NCBI RefSeq assembly: GCF_003123685.1
Contig: NZ_QCYJ01000091.1
Coordinates: 1 to 64,000, forward strand
DNA length: 64,000 nt
DNA from: Nocardia aurea
GTDB taxonomy: Bacteria > Actinomycetota > Actinomycetes > Mycobacteriales > Mycobacteriaceae
Direction: 5' to 3'
Translations under genes and position numbers: made by a program
The notes under the pieces: model-generated
The model's database searches: none
Seen by the model: the letters and a program-made list of their open reading frames with translations, nothing else
What the model was told of the DNA's origin: nothing
Shown: piece after piece, positions 7,600-16,300 of the stretch
How positions within the stretch are numbered: position 1 is the first letter of the stretch
Layout of the letters: each line of letters opens with the position of its first letter

Positions 7600-8073
7600 G
7601 TGGTGAACGAACGCCTACGCGCGGATATGGCCACGATGCTCGACGGCCTCGGCGAGCAGTTCCGAGGAATCGCCGAACTACAGAAGCGACGTTCACTGCT
7701 CACGGCCACCGTCACCGCGTGCGACAAGCGCATCGAGGTCACGGTCAATGCGGACGGGATCCTGATCGCGACGAGATTCGCCGACGACATCCTCGATCTG
7801 GGCCCGGAGGAGATCGCCGAGAACATCACCGCGGCGGTACAGGCCGCGGCCGCCGAAGTGGCCGGTCGCGGAGGGGAATTGATGACACCGCTGCTGGAAC
7901 GCAAGAACGCGCTGCCCAAACTCTCGGAGATCATCGAGGGCGCACCGGATCTGGGATCGATGCTGCCGACCGCGCCTGCCCCTCCGATGTCACCGCCCGA
8001 CCCGGCCCGATGGCCCACCGACGATTCCGGCACGACGGGACCGCGATCGGTGGTCGCCGACAACGACGACTGA
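7600..8073 (+). CDS. YbaB/EbfC-like protein of the ESX operon
   Basis: 157 residues from GTG 7600 (GTG 7603 also possible) with GGGGA 9 nt upstream and only 4 nt after the previous stop. The core, SLLTATVTACDKRIEVTVNADGILI then the FADDILDLGPEEIAENITAAVQAA helix, has the YbaB layout: a beta-hairpin with V-x-V-x-x-x-G followed by an amphipathic helix. YbaB-fold proteins recur next to ESX secreted substrates in Nocardia and mycobacteria (EspL type), where they act as substrate stabilisers rather than nucleoid proteins. The tail is Pro/Asp-rich and probably disordered. Confidence 0.75.
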   Translation: MVNERLRADMATMLDGLGEQFRGIAELQKRRSLLTATVTACDKRIEVTVNADGILIATRFADDILDLGPEEIAENITAAVQAAAAEVAGRGGELMTPLLERKNALPKLSEIIEGAPDLGSMLPTAPAPPMSPPDPARWPTDDSGTTGPRSVVADNDD

Positions 8074-8128
8074 CCGTACCCGCGACACAACTGGCGGGGA
8101 GCCCGATCCCCGGCGAGGAAAGGCGACG

Positions 8129-10600
8129 ATGGCCCTCGAACCGAACACGTGGTCCGGCTTGGAGAATCAGGCGAAGGCGGGGTATCTGAAGTTCGACGCG
8201 GCCCAGGCGCTGAAGGCGGCCGAGGCCTGCGCCGATCTGGTCGACGACCTGCTCGGGATGGCCGCCGCGGTGACCGACCTGCGCCTGAACAATTTCGCGC
8301 CCATCGGCACGCTGACCTCCGGCGCCCAGCTGGCGACGGCCTTCACCACGAAGGGGTCACGCCTGCACACCATCCTCGGTGACCACGCGAAGATCGTCAC
8401 CGATATGGGCGAGACCTATATCGCCGCGGGCAGGGCCTACACGAGGGCCGACGGGGATTCCGCGGACACCTTCCGGGCGCTCGGCGAACTGAAGATGCCG
8501 ACCACGGCAACCCCCTACACGCCGGGCAAAGCCGCTCCGGGCGCCCCCGATGCCCAATTCGACCGGCCCAGCGGCGGTTTCACGTGGACGGACGACGACG
8601 GCAAGACCCACACCGAGAAGGCGAACGCCGAGAGTTTCCCCTCGACGTTGAAGGATTACCAGGGCGCGAAGGATCCCGGGGTCACAGCCGATATCGAGAA
8701 CAAGGACAGTCTCAGTTTCACCGAGATGTACGAGCTCGGCCGTGATCTCGATCCGCAACCGGTGCTGGCGGCCGCAGGCACCTGGCACACCATGGCCACC
8801 GACCTGATGGGCAGGCTGAACAACTTCGTGACCGTGATCTCGGCCGGCACCTCGGGCTGGGAGGGGCAGGGGGCGACCGCCGCGACGGCGGCGATCAAGA
8901 ACTACTCCGACGGGGTGCAGCCGCTGATCAGCTCGATGATCGTGATGAGCCAGAACCTCGACTACACCGCCCAATGGCTGTATCTCACCAAACTGAGTAT
9001 GCCCGCGACCTCGGATGCCGGTGACTGCTGCCCGGGTGTCGTGACCAGGCGCTATCGCAAGGAATGGCAGAAGCACTACGGCGAGGGCATGACGAACACC
9101 GTGTCGGTGATGCCGGCGGTCGACGGGCCGATCGCCACCCCCCAGCCTGCCGGGGGCCAGGGACAGAACCCACCGGGCAACAATCAGAGCCCGCCCGGCA
9201 ACTACGGGAACGGTCAGGGCAGCAACGGGTTCGGCGACCAGGGCGCCGGCTACGGCGACCAAGCCGGTCAGAAGCCGGGCGATGAGTACCGCAACGGCTA
9301 CGAGGAGGGCTACCGCGAAGGACTGGAGGCGGGACAGGGTGTCGCCGAAACGTCCGGCGCGGGAACCCTCGGCTACGGATCGGGACCGGGCTCCGGGCTT
9401 TCGGGCTCCGGGACCGCGGGTGGTTCGCCCGAAAGTCAGGCGGGTTCGCTGCCTCCCGGCTACGACGCCGCCCGCGCCGGAGCGGGCACGGAATCAACGG
9501 GCGGTGGCTCCGATCCCGCAGGCGCATTCGGCGGGGCAGCCGGGTCTTCGGGGAGCGCGGTGCCCGCGCGTTCGTCCGGGGGATCGGGGAGTTCCGCCTT
9601 TCCTCGCAGCAGCCTCGCATCCACCGGGCAGCCCGAATCCGCGGCGGGCGGTGGCATGCCCGATGTGGGCTCCCTCGGTTCGGTCCCGCTGCCGCGGATG
9701 TCCAGCGGCACGGGCGGGTCGTCCGGTGGCATACCCTCGCGATCCGGCGCACCGAGTTCCGGCACGGGCGCGGCCGGACTCGCCGACGCCCTCGCCGCGG
9801 CGACCGGCGCGAACCCGGCGCAGGTGCGCTCGCTCCTCGACAACCTTCCCGGCCTGCTCGACGAGGACACTCTCTCCGGCCTGACCGGTCTGCCACCGGA
9901 GCAGGTGCGTTCGATTCTGGACAACATCCCGGACGGGGTCGACGAGAACGCCTTGGCGAAACTCAGCGGAGTGGATCCGGCGGGGGTGCGCTCGGTGCTG
10001 GAGAACCTCCCCGACGCGTTGGACGAGCAGGCGCTCGGGGCGGCGACCCATACGAACGGCCCGGCGGGCAACGCGGGATCGCCCTCGGATGCCGCCGGTT
10101 CGCTGGTTTCCGCGGGCCGGGATCTGCTCGGACATCTCGGCACGGCGTTGACCCAGGGCCTCGAAGCGGTCACCCAACTCGGGGGCGCCCTGCCTGGTAC
10201 CGAGCAGATCCGGGACCTGTTGGGGCAGTTCGATCCCCGGGCCCTCGCGGCCGCGACCGGCGATGTTCCGGTGGATCCCGCGGGCGCCGGTGGCGCGGGA
10301 TCGGGCGGCGCGGGCGCCGACGTGGCATCCGGCCCGGCCCAGCAGCCTTCGTCCGCGCTCTACCCGCGCGCGTCGTTGGCGGGCGCGGAAGTGCCGGTCC
10401 ATTCCGCCGTGGCGGCAGGTCCCCGCACCGAAGGCACGCCCGGCGGCGCGCCCATGATGGGTGCGCCGGGCGCCGCGGCCGGTAACGCCGGACAGGGCAA
10501 CACCGGCCACAAGACCGCCAAGTTCTTGCAGTCACGAGTGCACCTCGACGAGGCCATCGGCGCCGTCCCCGACCGGGTGAAGCCGGTGCTCGACTCGTGA
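8129..10600 (+). CDS. Large PPE/WXG-like putative ESX substrate with internal repeats
   Basis: 823 residues from ATG 8129 with GAGGAAAGG upstream. Residues 1-310 are helical and WXG/PPE-like (ALEPNTWSGLENQAKAG; GTSGWEGQGATAATAAIKNY has a W-x-G turn). A charged EYRNGYEEGYREGLEAGQG follows, then about 250 residues of Gly/Ser/Pro low complexity. From about residue 555 come three tandem 27-residue repeats (Q-V-R-S-x-L-D/E-N-x-P). The C-terminus AKFLQSRVHLDEAIGAVPDR is a motif I associate with ESX-linked proteins of Nocardia. Its stop overlaps the EspG-like start (GTGA), supporting a substrate-chaperone pair. Function beyond likely export is unknown. Confidence 0.65.
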   Translation: MALEPNTWSGLENQAKAGYLKFDAAQALKAAEACADLVDDLLGMAAAVTDLRLNNFAPIGTLTSGAQLATAFTTKGSRLHTILGDHAKIVTDMGETYIAAGRAYTRADGDSADTFRALGELKMPTTATPYTPGKAAPGAPDAQFDRPSGGFTWTDDDGKTHTEKANAESFPSTLKDYQGAKDPGVTADIENKDSLSFTEMYELGRDLDPQPVLAAAGTWHTMATDLMGRLNNFVTVISAGTSGWEGQGATAATAAIKNYSDGVQPLISSMIVMSQNLDYTAQWLYLTKLSMPATSDAGDCCPGVVTRRYRKEWQKHYGEGMTNTVSVMPAVDGPIATPQPAGGQGQNPPGNNQSPPGNYGNGQGSNGFGDQGAGYGDQAGQKPGDEYRNGYEEGYREGLEAGQGVAETSGAGTLGYGSGPGSGLSGSGTAGGSPESQAGSLPPGYDAARAGAGTESTGGGSDPAGAFGGAAGSSGSAVPARSSGGSGSSAFPRSSLASTGQPESAAGGGMPDVGSLGSVPLPRMSSGTGGSSGGIPSRSGAPSSGTGAAGLADALAAATGANPAQVRSLLDNLPGLLDEDTLSGLTGLPPEQVRSILDNIPDGVDENALAKLSGVDPAGVRSVLENLPDALDEQALGAATHTNGPAGNAGSPSDAAGSLVSAGRDLLGHLGTALTQGLEAVTQLGGALPGTEQIRDLLGQFDPRALAAATGDVPVDPAGAGGAGSGGAGADVASGPAQQPSSALYPRASLAGAEVPVHSAVAAGPRTEGTPGGAPMMGAPGAAAGNAGQGNTGHKTAKFLQSRVHLDEAIGAVPDRVKPVLDS
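9791..10033 (+). repeat. Three tandem 81-bp (27-residue) coding repeats
   Basis: Units at 9791-9871, 9872-9952 and 9953-10033 encode L-x3-(T/S)-G-x2-P-x2-VRS-(L/I/V)-L-(D/E)-N-(L/I)-P-x3-(D)-E-x2. The register is exact with no indels, and the units differ at many positions, so the duplication is old. Each looks like a helix-turn-helix. Confidence 0.85.
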
Positions 10601-11400
10601 ATCACACCTGGGAATTCACCGACCTGGAATTCAACCTGCTCTGCGAGGATGTCCGGCAGGGCGAACTGCCCGCGCCGTTCGTCTTCACCAGCCGTACCCG
10701 GCTGGAAGCGGATTACGAGCGAGAGAAGGCACAGGTCCGTCAGCGGCTCCGGCAACGCATGGACCACGAGACCGACGCGCTGGCCGGGGCGATCGCCAAA
10801 CCCGATGTCTTCGTGGTCGCGCACGCCTGGGACGACCAGGATTTCGACAATCCCGAAGCGCGCACCCGGGTGCACGCGATCCGCCACCGCGCGCGCGGCT
10901 ATGTCATCACCCAGCTTCCCGGCGAAACCCTCGCGCACAGCGGTGGTTTCACCGTCGTCGAATGCGATCCGCACACCTTGGGCGACACCGTGCTCGGACT
11001 GCTCCCCCGCTGCGACGCGGGCGGACTCGACGACATCGCTCTGTCGCTTCCGTCCACCGAACCGCAACACGAGGTCGAACGCCCGGTCTCCAGAATTTCC
11101 GACAACGACGACGATCCGGGTGACGACGCCGTCCGCAGCGCCGCCTTCTTCGAGATCCCCGCCGTCAGCACCGGGATCGTCAAGGTGCTCCAGGGCCGCT
11201 CGAAGTACGGACCGCGCGGCAGGATCGAAGCGGGCCTGCTGTGGCGCGACCTCCCCGACGACGGGCGCTACGTGATCCCTCTCGACCATCCCGCCCCGGT
11301 CGCCACTGCCATGGGCAGCGACCACCTGGCACGCTGGGCGCGGGACCGGATCGAGGAGATCCTCGCACGCCTGGACTCGCACATGGAGAACGAGGAGTGA
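10597..11400 (+). CDS. EspG-family ESX secretion-associated chaperone
   Basis: 267 residues. The opening WEFTDLEFNLLCEDVRQGEL, followed by PAPFVFTS, is the EspG signature (W-x-f-T-d-x-E-f-x-x-l, then a short linker and P-x-P). In mycobacteria EspG binds the tip of PE-PPE or similar helical substrates and keeps them competent for ESX export in the cytosol. The C-terminal third (RGRIEAGLLWRDLPDDGRYV) fits the family. GTG 10597 overlaps the stop of the 823-residue protein, which is probably its cargo. No EccC/EccD core genes are in the window. Confidence 0.85.
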   Translation: MNHTWEFTDLEFNLLCEDVRQGELPAPFVFTSRTRLEADYEREKAQVRQRLRQRMDHETDALAGAIAKPDVFVVAHAWDDQDFDNPEARTRVHAIRHRARGYVITQLPGETLAHSGGFTVVECDPHTLGDTVLGLLPRCDAGGLDDIALSLPSTEPQHEVERPVSRISDNDDDPGDDAVRSAAFFEIPAVSTGIVKVLQGRSKYGPRGRIEAGLLWRDLPDDGRYVIPLDHPAPVATAMGSDHLARWARDRIEEILARLDSHMENEE

Positions 11401-11462
11401 TCCGGTGGGAGATCGATCTCGATTCGGCGAAGTCACCCGGCCCGTGCCGACCCGACAGGTAA
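11397..11462 (+). CDS. Possible 21-residue ORF coupled to the EspG-like gene
   Basis: A GTG at 11397 overlaps the EspG-like stop in a GTGA arrangement, repeating the coupling used upstream in the operon. It encodes 21 residues (MIRWEIDLDSAKSPGPCRPD, then R) before TAA at 11460-11462. There is no homology I recognise; it may be a remnant or chance. Confidence 0.25.
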   Translation: MIRWEIDLDSAKSPGPCRPDR

Positions 11463-11498
11463 CGCAGTTATCGTAGGGGCATGGGAGGTGAGGCGAGC

Positions 11499-12134
11499 GT
11501 GGATCCGGGTACCAGGATCACCCACGCCGTGTGGACGTTACTGGAATCCGACGGCTACGACGCCCTGCAATTGCGCGACGTCGCACGCGTCGCTCGTGTC
11601 TCGATGAGCACCATCTATCAGCGATATCCGAATCGGGACGAGTTGGTACTCGCGGCGATCACCGAATGGGTGGACGCTCATATCTACCGCGAGCTGGCAC
11701 CGCCCGATCCGGGAGAGACCCTGGCCGAGGGTTTGATACGGATGCTGCGCTACGTGTTCGAGCCCTGGGAACACAATCCCCACATGCTCGAACCCTATTT
11801 CCGGGCCAGGTCGATCCCCGGTGGTCGCCGCCTCGACGCGAAGGGTTTCGAGGCGGTGTTGCCCGTCGCTGCCCAGATCTTCGCCGGAATTCGGCCCGAC
11901 TACGCCGCCGACCTGGGCCTCGTGCTCACGAATATGACCTACGCGCTCGTCGGCCGCTGTGCCGCAGGCGATTTGGACAGCACCGAGATCCTGCCCGCGA
12001 TGGAACGGGTCATCATGCGGATGACCGGTGACAACGTCCCGCTCACCACACCCGTCGCGGCTGCGGACGATCACACCGAGGACTTCCCCGCCTTCGGGAT
12101 CGGTCCCTCGTTCCATTCGCCGTTCGCCCCCTGA
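11499..12134 (+). CDS. TetR-family transcriptional regulator
   Basis: 211 residues from GTG 11499, which has GGAGGT 9 nt upstream; ATG 11481 in the same frame would add six residues but would place that ribosome-binding site inside the gene. The HTH reads ALQLRDVARVARVSMSTIYQRYPNRDELV, a normal TetR recognition helix. The C-terminal part (YVFEPWEHNPHMLEPYFRAR, TNMTYALVGRCAAGDLD) resembles the KstR-like group that often controls lipid or sterol genes, but that link is weak. It follows the ESX operon by about 100 bp and is convergent with the carbonic anhydrase; target unknown. Confidence 0.85.
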   Translation: MDPGTRITHAVWTLLESDGYDALQLRDVARVARVSMSTIYQRYPNRDELVLAAITEWVDAHIYRELAPPDPGETLAEGLIRMLRYVFEPWEHNPHMLEPYFRARSIPGGRRLDAKGFEAVLPVAAQIFAGIRPDYAADLGLVLTNMTYALVGRCAAGDLDSTEILPAMERVIMRMTGDNVPLTTPVAAADDHTEDFPAFGIGPSFHSPFAP

Positions 12135-12204
12135 CGGACGTGGACACAAGGACCGAACAGACGTCGTCGGCGAGGGCGGTGGGGGCGTGGACGAGGGTGC
12201 CGCG

Positions 12205-13041
12205 TTACCCTCCGGCGAGCACTACCGGTCGACCGTTGAGTGCCTGGGCGGGGCGGTTGGTGTGCGGGAATCGCGCGCGGTAGCGGTCGAGTTCGTCCTG
12301 GGTCACCGTCACCGGGTGACGCAGGACGGTCCAGGCCACTCCTTCGGTGCACGGTGGCGTGGTGAGCGAGCCTTCGTAGCGGAACTGGGCGTGGTCGCCC
12401 GGCAGGACGGTGCGCAGATCGACGGCGCCGACGGCGCGCGTCGCCCCGGCCCGTGGCAGTTCGGCCAGTACCTCGGTCAAGGCCGATCGCTGGCCCGCCA
12501 CTTCCAGCAGGACCGCGAGGACGGCGACCGCGCCACTGTCCGCGACATGGACCAGGTGCATTTCCATCGCGGCGCCGACTCCGTCGACGATGTGCTCGCT
12601 CGGTGCGTGGAAGTGGAACTGGGTCAGGGCGAAGCGTTGTCCGTCGACGACGATGGTGTGGCCCGCGCCGACGGGTAGGTTCGCTTGGATCGTATGACCG
12701 TTGTTGACCAGCTCGAGCGATCGAACCGATCCGTATTCGATATCGATGTGTTCGGCGGGCTCGACGCGCGTCGGATGGCCGAGGTCGATCGGGGATTGCC
12801 TGTCGCCGGTGCCGCAGGCGCTGTACCGGCCGTCGATCACCGGCCAGCGCACGGGGCCGTCGGCGTCGTAATCCCAGTGGGGCGCACCGGCTTCGGGATG
12901 TCGCTCGACCTCCGGACCGGATCTCGCGCCGATGGCGCCGCAACCGGGAAGTGCCAGCAGGGCTGCCGCGACGAGCGCGCGGCGGCGGGTGATCCCGGCA
13001 CAGGCGCCCGAGGTGGGGGAAGTGTTGGACGGGAGTGACAT
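12205..13041 (-). CDS. Alpha-class carbonic anhydrase, lipoprotein
   Basis: 278 residues. It begins with a twin-arginine-like signal TRRRALVAAALLALPGCGA whose LPGC looks like a lipobox, so export by Tat and lipid anchoring at the outer face of the membrane are likely. The anhydrase domain has the zinc ligands in FHFHAPSEH (His143, His145) and EMHLVH (His162, with Glu160), plus the LTTPPCTEGVAW segment near the C-terminus, all diagnostic of alpha-carbonic anhydrases. It interconverts CO2 and bicarbonate outside the cell. It stands alone and is convergent with the TetR gene. Confidence 0.9.
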   Translation of the reverse strand: MSLPSNTSPTSGACAGITRRRALVAAALLALPGCGAIGARSGPEVERHPEAGAPHWDYDADGPVRWPVIDGRYSACGTGDRQSPIDLGHPTRVEPAEHIDIEYGSVRSLELVNNGHTIQANLPVGAGHTIVVDGQRFALTQFHFHAPSEHIVDGVGAAMEMHLVHVADSGAVAVLAVLLEVAGQRSALTEVLAELPRAGATRAVGAVDLRTVLPGDHAQFRYEGSLTTPPCTEGVAWTVLRHPVTVTQDELDRYRARFPHTNRPAQALNGRPVVLAGG

Positions 13042-13497
13042 CGGAGACTCCTAGCGAGGATGCGCGTCGCCGTTTCACGGAGTCGTGGTGTGCGCCGGGA
13101 CAGCGCGAGGCACACGGACGACACGCGGCGTTACCTGACGCGGATCGCGGAGTCGAATACCCGAAATCGAGCGAACGAGATTGCGGAACAGTATGTTTCG
13201 CGATTCGCGCCGCAGTCAGACTAACGCGGGGGCCATGTCTCCGACAGAGGGTCGTAGGGCGACCTACATCACAGCCGATGCCCGTATAGCGGATCCTGTT
13301 CTCGCAGAGAGTGAACGGAGTGGCCGCGACGACGTCGGCGCGGCCACCGAGGGCGGGCCACGGTCACAGACCGCCTGTGGCCCGAACTCCATCCGGGAAT
13401 GCCACGTCGAATTCCCGGGAAATGTTCGATCGGTCACGAGCTCGACGCTTCTCGCGTTCGAGAATCTCGTCGTACGCACCGCGGTGACCACACGACG
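13042..13497. other. 456-bp region without a convincing gene
   Basis: This should hold the promoter of the carbonic anhydrase near 13042-13200. An inverted repeat GGGCCAC (13355-13361) / GTGGCCC (13377-13383) with a 15-nt loop could terminate the leftward gene at 13498. Open frames here lack ribosome-binding sites and familiar protein sequence. Confidence 0.5.
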
Positions 13498-13794
13498 TCA
13501 GCTGGGCGGGCCCATCGTGATCGTGCGAATCCTGTTGCGGGCCTGTTCGGCCGCCGAGCTGTTGTCGCTGGCGCCGACGACCTCGATGAAGGTCCTCGAC
13601 CCCTGCGGCAAGCAGGTGACCAGTACCGCGACACCGGATCCGTCGAGGTCGCCCGCACCGCCGATATGCGGATCGGACGAGAAGGTCACCGCCAGACCGG
13701 TCTCCCGGATCGCGAATTCCGCGTCCCGGAGAGCGTCCGCCTGCGACTTGGCCCGAGTATCGGAACCGACGTGAATAGCTGGAGTTTGCGCCAT
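13498..13794 (-). CDS. Conserved-looking small protein of unknown function
   Basis: 98 residues from ATG 13794, which has GAGGAGACC just upstream; a longer start at 13842 has none. The sequence starts MAQTPAIHVGSDTRAKSQAD and includes AVTFSSDPHIGGAGDLDGSG and SRTFIEVVGASDNSSAAEQA. It looks like a compact alpha/beta domain with alternating hydrophobic strands. No signal peptide or membrane segment is present. I do not recognise the family, and neighbours give no hint. Confidence 0.6.
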   Translation of the reverse strand: MAQTPAIHVGSDTRAKSQADALRDAEFAIRETGLAVTFSSDPHIGGAGDLDGSGVAVLVTCLPQGSRTFIEVVGASDNSSAAEQARNRIRTITMGPPS

Positions 13795-13909
13795 GATGGT
13801 CTCCTCACCAGAGATGTGATTTCTGTTCTTGCGCGTATCCATCGTCCGGTTCGGAGCACAGGCCGGGCTAGGGTATTCCGCTACTCCATTCGCGCGACCG
13901 ATCGGCGTC

Positions 13910-14950
13910 TCAGTCGTGCTGCCAGATCCCCGCGAGCGCGACGACCAGGCCGACGTCCTTCAGGCCGAGGATTCCCGCCGGGGCGGCGGCGACGTCGAGC
14001 ACGGCACTGACCGCAGGCATCGCGGTCATGGTGTCCCACTCGTGGTTGCCCCAGGTGTCGGGCGGGATGAAGCGGATGCGGGTGTCGACTTCGGGTTCGC
14101 CCTTGATGACGACATGGTAGTGATCGTCGAGGAAGTCCCAGTCAGCGTTCAGTTGTTTGGTGAGGTACCAGGCGACCTTGGATTGCACCACGGTCTTGCC
14201 GTTCGCCTTACCGTTCCACCCGGCGCGGATGGCGGCGATGGTGTCCTTCTCCATACAGAACCAGCCCAGGTCGACCTTTTCCGAGGCGGTCGCGTGTTCG
14301 ATGAAGAATTCCATGTCGTCGAGTTCGTATCCGAGCGTGACCGCCATCCGCTGGACGGCGTCGTGGAAGGTGCTCAGCCACATCTTGGCGATCTCGATCA
14401 CCTGGGGTGTCGCCTCGGGCAGCGACATGCCCAGCGCCTGCCAGGTCTCGGCGGATTCGTAGACCGAGACATCGGCGGATTCGGCGATCGAGACCATCTG
14501 CACATCGCGGCACACCGCGGTCATCGCGGCGGTCATCGTGTTGATCCACCCGGGGTTGATGCCCGAGATGTAGAGCGAGCTGTTGCCGCGTTCGCACGCT
14601 TGCTCGAGCCGCGCCTTGGTCTCGCCCTGGATCCCGCCGACGTTCAGGAAGAGGTTCGTGCTGATGACGTCGAGGCCGCTCTCCAGCAGCCGCACGGCGT
14701 GGTCGAGGTCGGCCATGAAGGGGGTGTACAGGACGGTGTCGGCACCGAGGGCGAGTAGTTCGTCGATATCCCTGGTGGCGAGCACGCCGGTGTCGGGACG
14801 ACCGCACAGCGGTCCGGCGTCGGTGCCCGCTTTGTCGTCGGAATAGGCGTAGACGCCCGCCAGTTCGAGTCGTGGATCGTCGAGAATCCCCCGCAGACTG
14901 AGTTTGCCGACCTTACCCGTGGTCCATTGAATGACGCGTAACGTGCCCAT
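13910..14950 (-). CDS. DapB-like NAD(P)-dependent oxidoreductase (paralogue of 42264-43331)
   Basis: 346 residues. The N-terminus RVIQWTTGKVGKLSLRGILD and ELAGVYAYSDDKAGTDAG matches the Rossmann domain of the dihydrodipicolinate-reductase-like family common in mycobacteria and Nocardia; related enzymes include amine dehydrogenases. The conserved GINPGWINT and STNLFLN stretches are where the 42264 paralogue has GIEPGWAAEVLP and STAVTG. Cytosolic reductase of unknown substrate; enzymes of this kind are frequent near sterol or xenobiotic gene sets. The start ATG 14950 is followed upstream by two palindromes that may be operators. Confidence 0.75.
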   Translation of the reverse strand: MGTLRVIQWTTGKVGKLSLRGILDDPRLELAGVYAYSDDKAGTDAGPLCGRPDTGVLATRDIDELLALGADTVLYTPFMADLDHAVRLLESGLDVISTNLFLNVGGIQGETKARLEQACERGNSSLYISGINPGWINTMTAAMTAVCRDVQMVSIAESADVSVYESAETWQALGMSLPEATPQVIEIAKMWLSTFHDAVQRMAVTLGYELDDMEFFIEHATASEKVDLGWFCMEKDTIAAIRAGWNGKANGKTVVQSKVAWYLTKQLNADWDFLDDHYHVVIKGEPEVDTRIRFIPPDTWGNHEWDTMTAMPAVSAVLDVAAAPAGILGLKDVGLVVALAGIWQHD

Positions 14951-14999
14951 CGATCTCTTTCCGCGCGTTTCGACCGCCTCGATGCGGCCGAGGCCGGGC

Positions 15000-15015
15000 G
15001 GTGACCCAGGTCACC
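15000..15015. promoter_or_regulatory. Palindrome GGTGACC-CA-GGTCACC upstream of the DapB-like gene
   Basis: Perfect 7-bp arms, 50 bp upstream of the start at 14950 and well placed to overlap the promoter. It shares the GTGAC/GTCAC core with the palindrome at 15052-15066. Confidence 0.45.
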
Positions 15016-15051
15016 GCCCGCGTTTCCGAGCTTTACACATCCGGTCTCATT

Positions 15052-15066
15052 TGTCACTCTGTGACA
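15052..15066. promoter_or_regulatory. Palindrome TGTCAC-TCT-GTGACA
   Basis: Perfect 6-bp arms, about 100 bp upstream of 14950 and 37 bp after the NmrA-like stop. The TGTCAC/GTGACA core resembles Crp/Fnr-type operators (TGTGA-N6-TCACA relatives), but a TetR-type site or a weak terminator cannot be excluded. Confidence 0.4.
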
Positions 15067-15102
15067 TTTTTCGACCGGTCGCCGGAAACCGCTTCCGCCC
15101 GT

Positions 15103-15840
15103 TCACACTTTCTGGAGCCAGTCCCGGTAGTGGGTGGGCGCCAGGTGCGCGTCCGGGCCCGCGGTGAGTACGTCGCCGGTGACGGCCGCGAACATTCCGG
15201 CCTCGTCGTCGGTGACGACGGTCCGGTCGTCGTGATGCGCCGCCAGGGTGACCCGGCCGAGTTCGTCGAGGGGGAAGACGTCGGGGCCGGCGACATTCCT
15301 GATTCCCAGCAGCGGCTCACCCGTCGCGACCTCGATGACCGCGTCGACGATGTCGGCGGCGGCGATCGGCTGGAGGCGGGTGGTGGGCAGGTGGACGGTG
15401 TCACCGTCGGCGGTCCAGTCCATGACCGCGTCGACGAATTCGAAGAATTGGGTCGCGCGGACGATGGAGTACGGGGTCGGCCCCTGTCTGAGCAGTTCCT
15501 CCTGCATGGCCTTGGCGCGGTAGTAGTCGAGTTGGGGGACCTGGTCCACCCCGACGATCGACAGGACGACCTGGTGCCGGACTCCGGCCCGCTCCCCCGC
15601 CCTGAGCAGGTTGTTCATCGAGGTGCGGAAGAAGTCGATGGACGCCTCGTCGAATGTCGGCGAATTGGCCAGGTCGATCACGACATCCGCGCCGGCCAGC
15701 GCACGGTCGAGCCCCTCGCCGGTGATCAGGTCCACGCCGGTGGACGGCGCCGCGGGGACCGCCTGGTGCCCGGCCTCGGTCAACTTCCGCACCACCTGGG
15801 AGCCGATTCGTCCGGTACCGCCGATGACTGTGAGCTTCAT
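15103..15840 (-). CDS. NAD(P)-binding, NmrA/atypical SDR protein
   Basis: 245 residues from ATG 15840, preceded by AAAGG 9 nt upstream; GTG 15849 is an alternative. KLTVIGGTGRIGSQVVRKL is the G-x-x-G-x-x-G cofactor loop of NmrA-like SDRs. ADVVIDLANSPTF, VLSIVGVDQVPQLDYYRAK (Y-x2-K-like) and SIVRATQFFEFVDAV are typical of the NAD(P)H-binding oxidoreductases and sigma-factor-linked SDRs of actinobacteria. Likely a cytosolic oxidoreductase or cofactor sensor; substrate unknown. It is divergent from the acyl-CoA ligase at 16301. Confidence 0.8.
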   Translation of the reverse strand: MKLTVIGGTGRIGSQVVRKLTEAGHQAVPAAPSTGVDLITGEGLDRALAGADVVIDLANSPTFDEASIDFFRTSMNNLLRAGERAGVRHQVVLSIVGVDQVPQLDYYRAKAMQEELLRQGPTPYSIVRATQFFEFVDAVMDWTADGDTVHLPTTRLQPIAAADIVDAVIEVATGEPLLGIRNVAGPDVFPLDELGRVTLAAHHDDRTVVTDDEAGMFAAVTGDVLTAGPDAHLAPTHYRDWLQKV

Positions 15841-16300
15841 GATTCGCACCTTTCACGACGTGCCGCCGGCACGCCGGGGTTCGTGGAGATCGGTTGCGCT
15901 GACGTCGGAAGTCCTTTTCGTGGCCCACCCGGACCGTATCCGCTCTCACTCGCCGTCCGGCCCGAGCGGTCGACCACCAGCTGCCGATACAGCATCCCAT
16001 CGGCACATAGATGACGCCACGGGTCTGCCGGATGGCGACCGGTTCGAGACCTTCCCACCGCGATCCCCTCGGCGACGGATCGCCCCGGGGGCGGGGACGC
16101 TTCCGGCCATCGATCCGGACATCGGATCATTAAGTTAATAGAGGTTCACAGCAAGATCGCCGATTCTGCACCGCACGTCGATGAATCAATCGAACGCTCT
16201 AAATGCTAGACGACTCGAGCTTTCGAGCTCGTTCAGGTCCGGACCGAACGTCAATAAGTTACTCTTTGTTCCTTCAAGATTGATCGGACGAAGGGGTGCG
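15841..16300. other. 460-bp divergent intergenic region
   Basis: It lies between the NmrA-like start and the acyl-CoA ligase start. It turns AT-rich at about 16130-16275 (ATTAAGTTAATAGAGG at about 16130, AATAAGTTACTC at about 16252), where ligase promoter elements probably lie. GAGCT-TTC-GAGCTC near 16218-16231 is a short inverted repeat. An in-frame ATG at 16181 without a ribosome-binding site was not used as the gene start. Confidence 0.5.

Noticed and set aside
15103..16014. Rightward 337-residue frame across 15001-16014
   Set aside because: It is antisense to the NmrA-like gene, which carries the GGTGRIG motif and a proper start.
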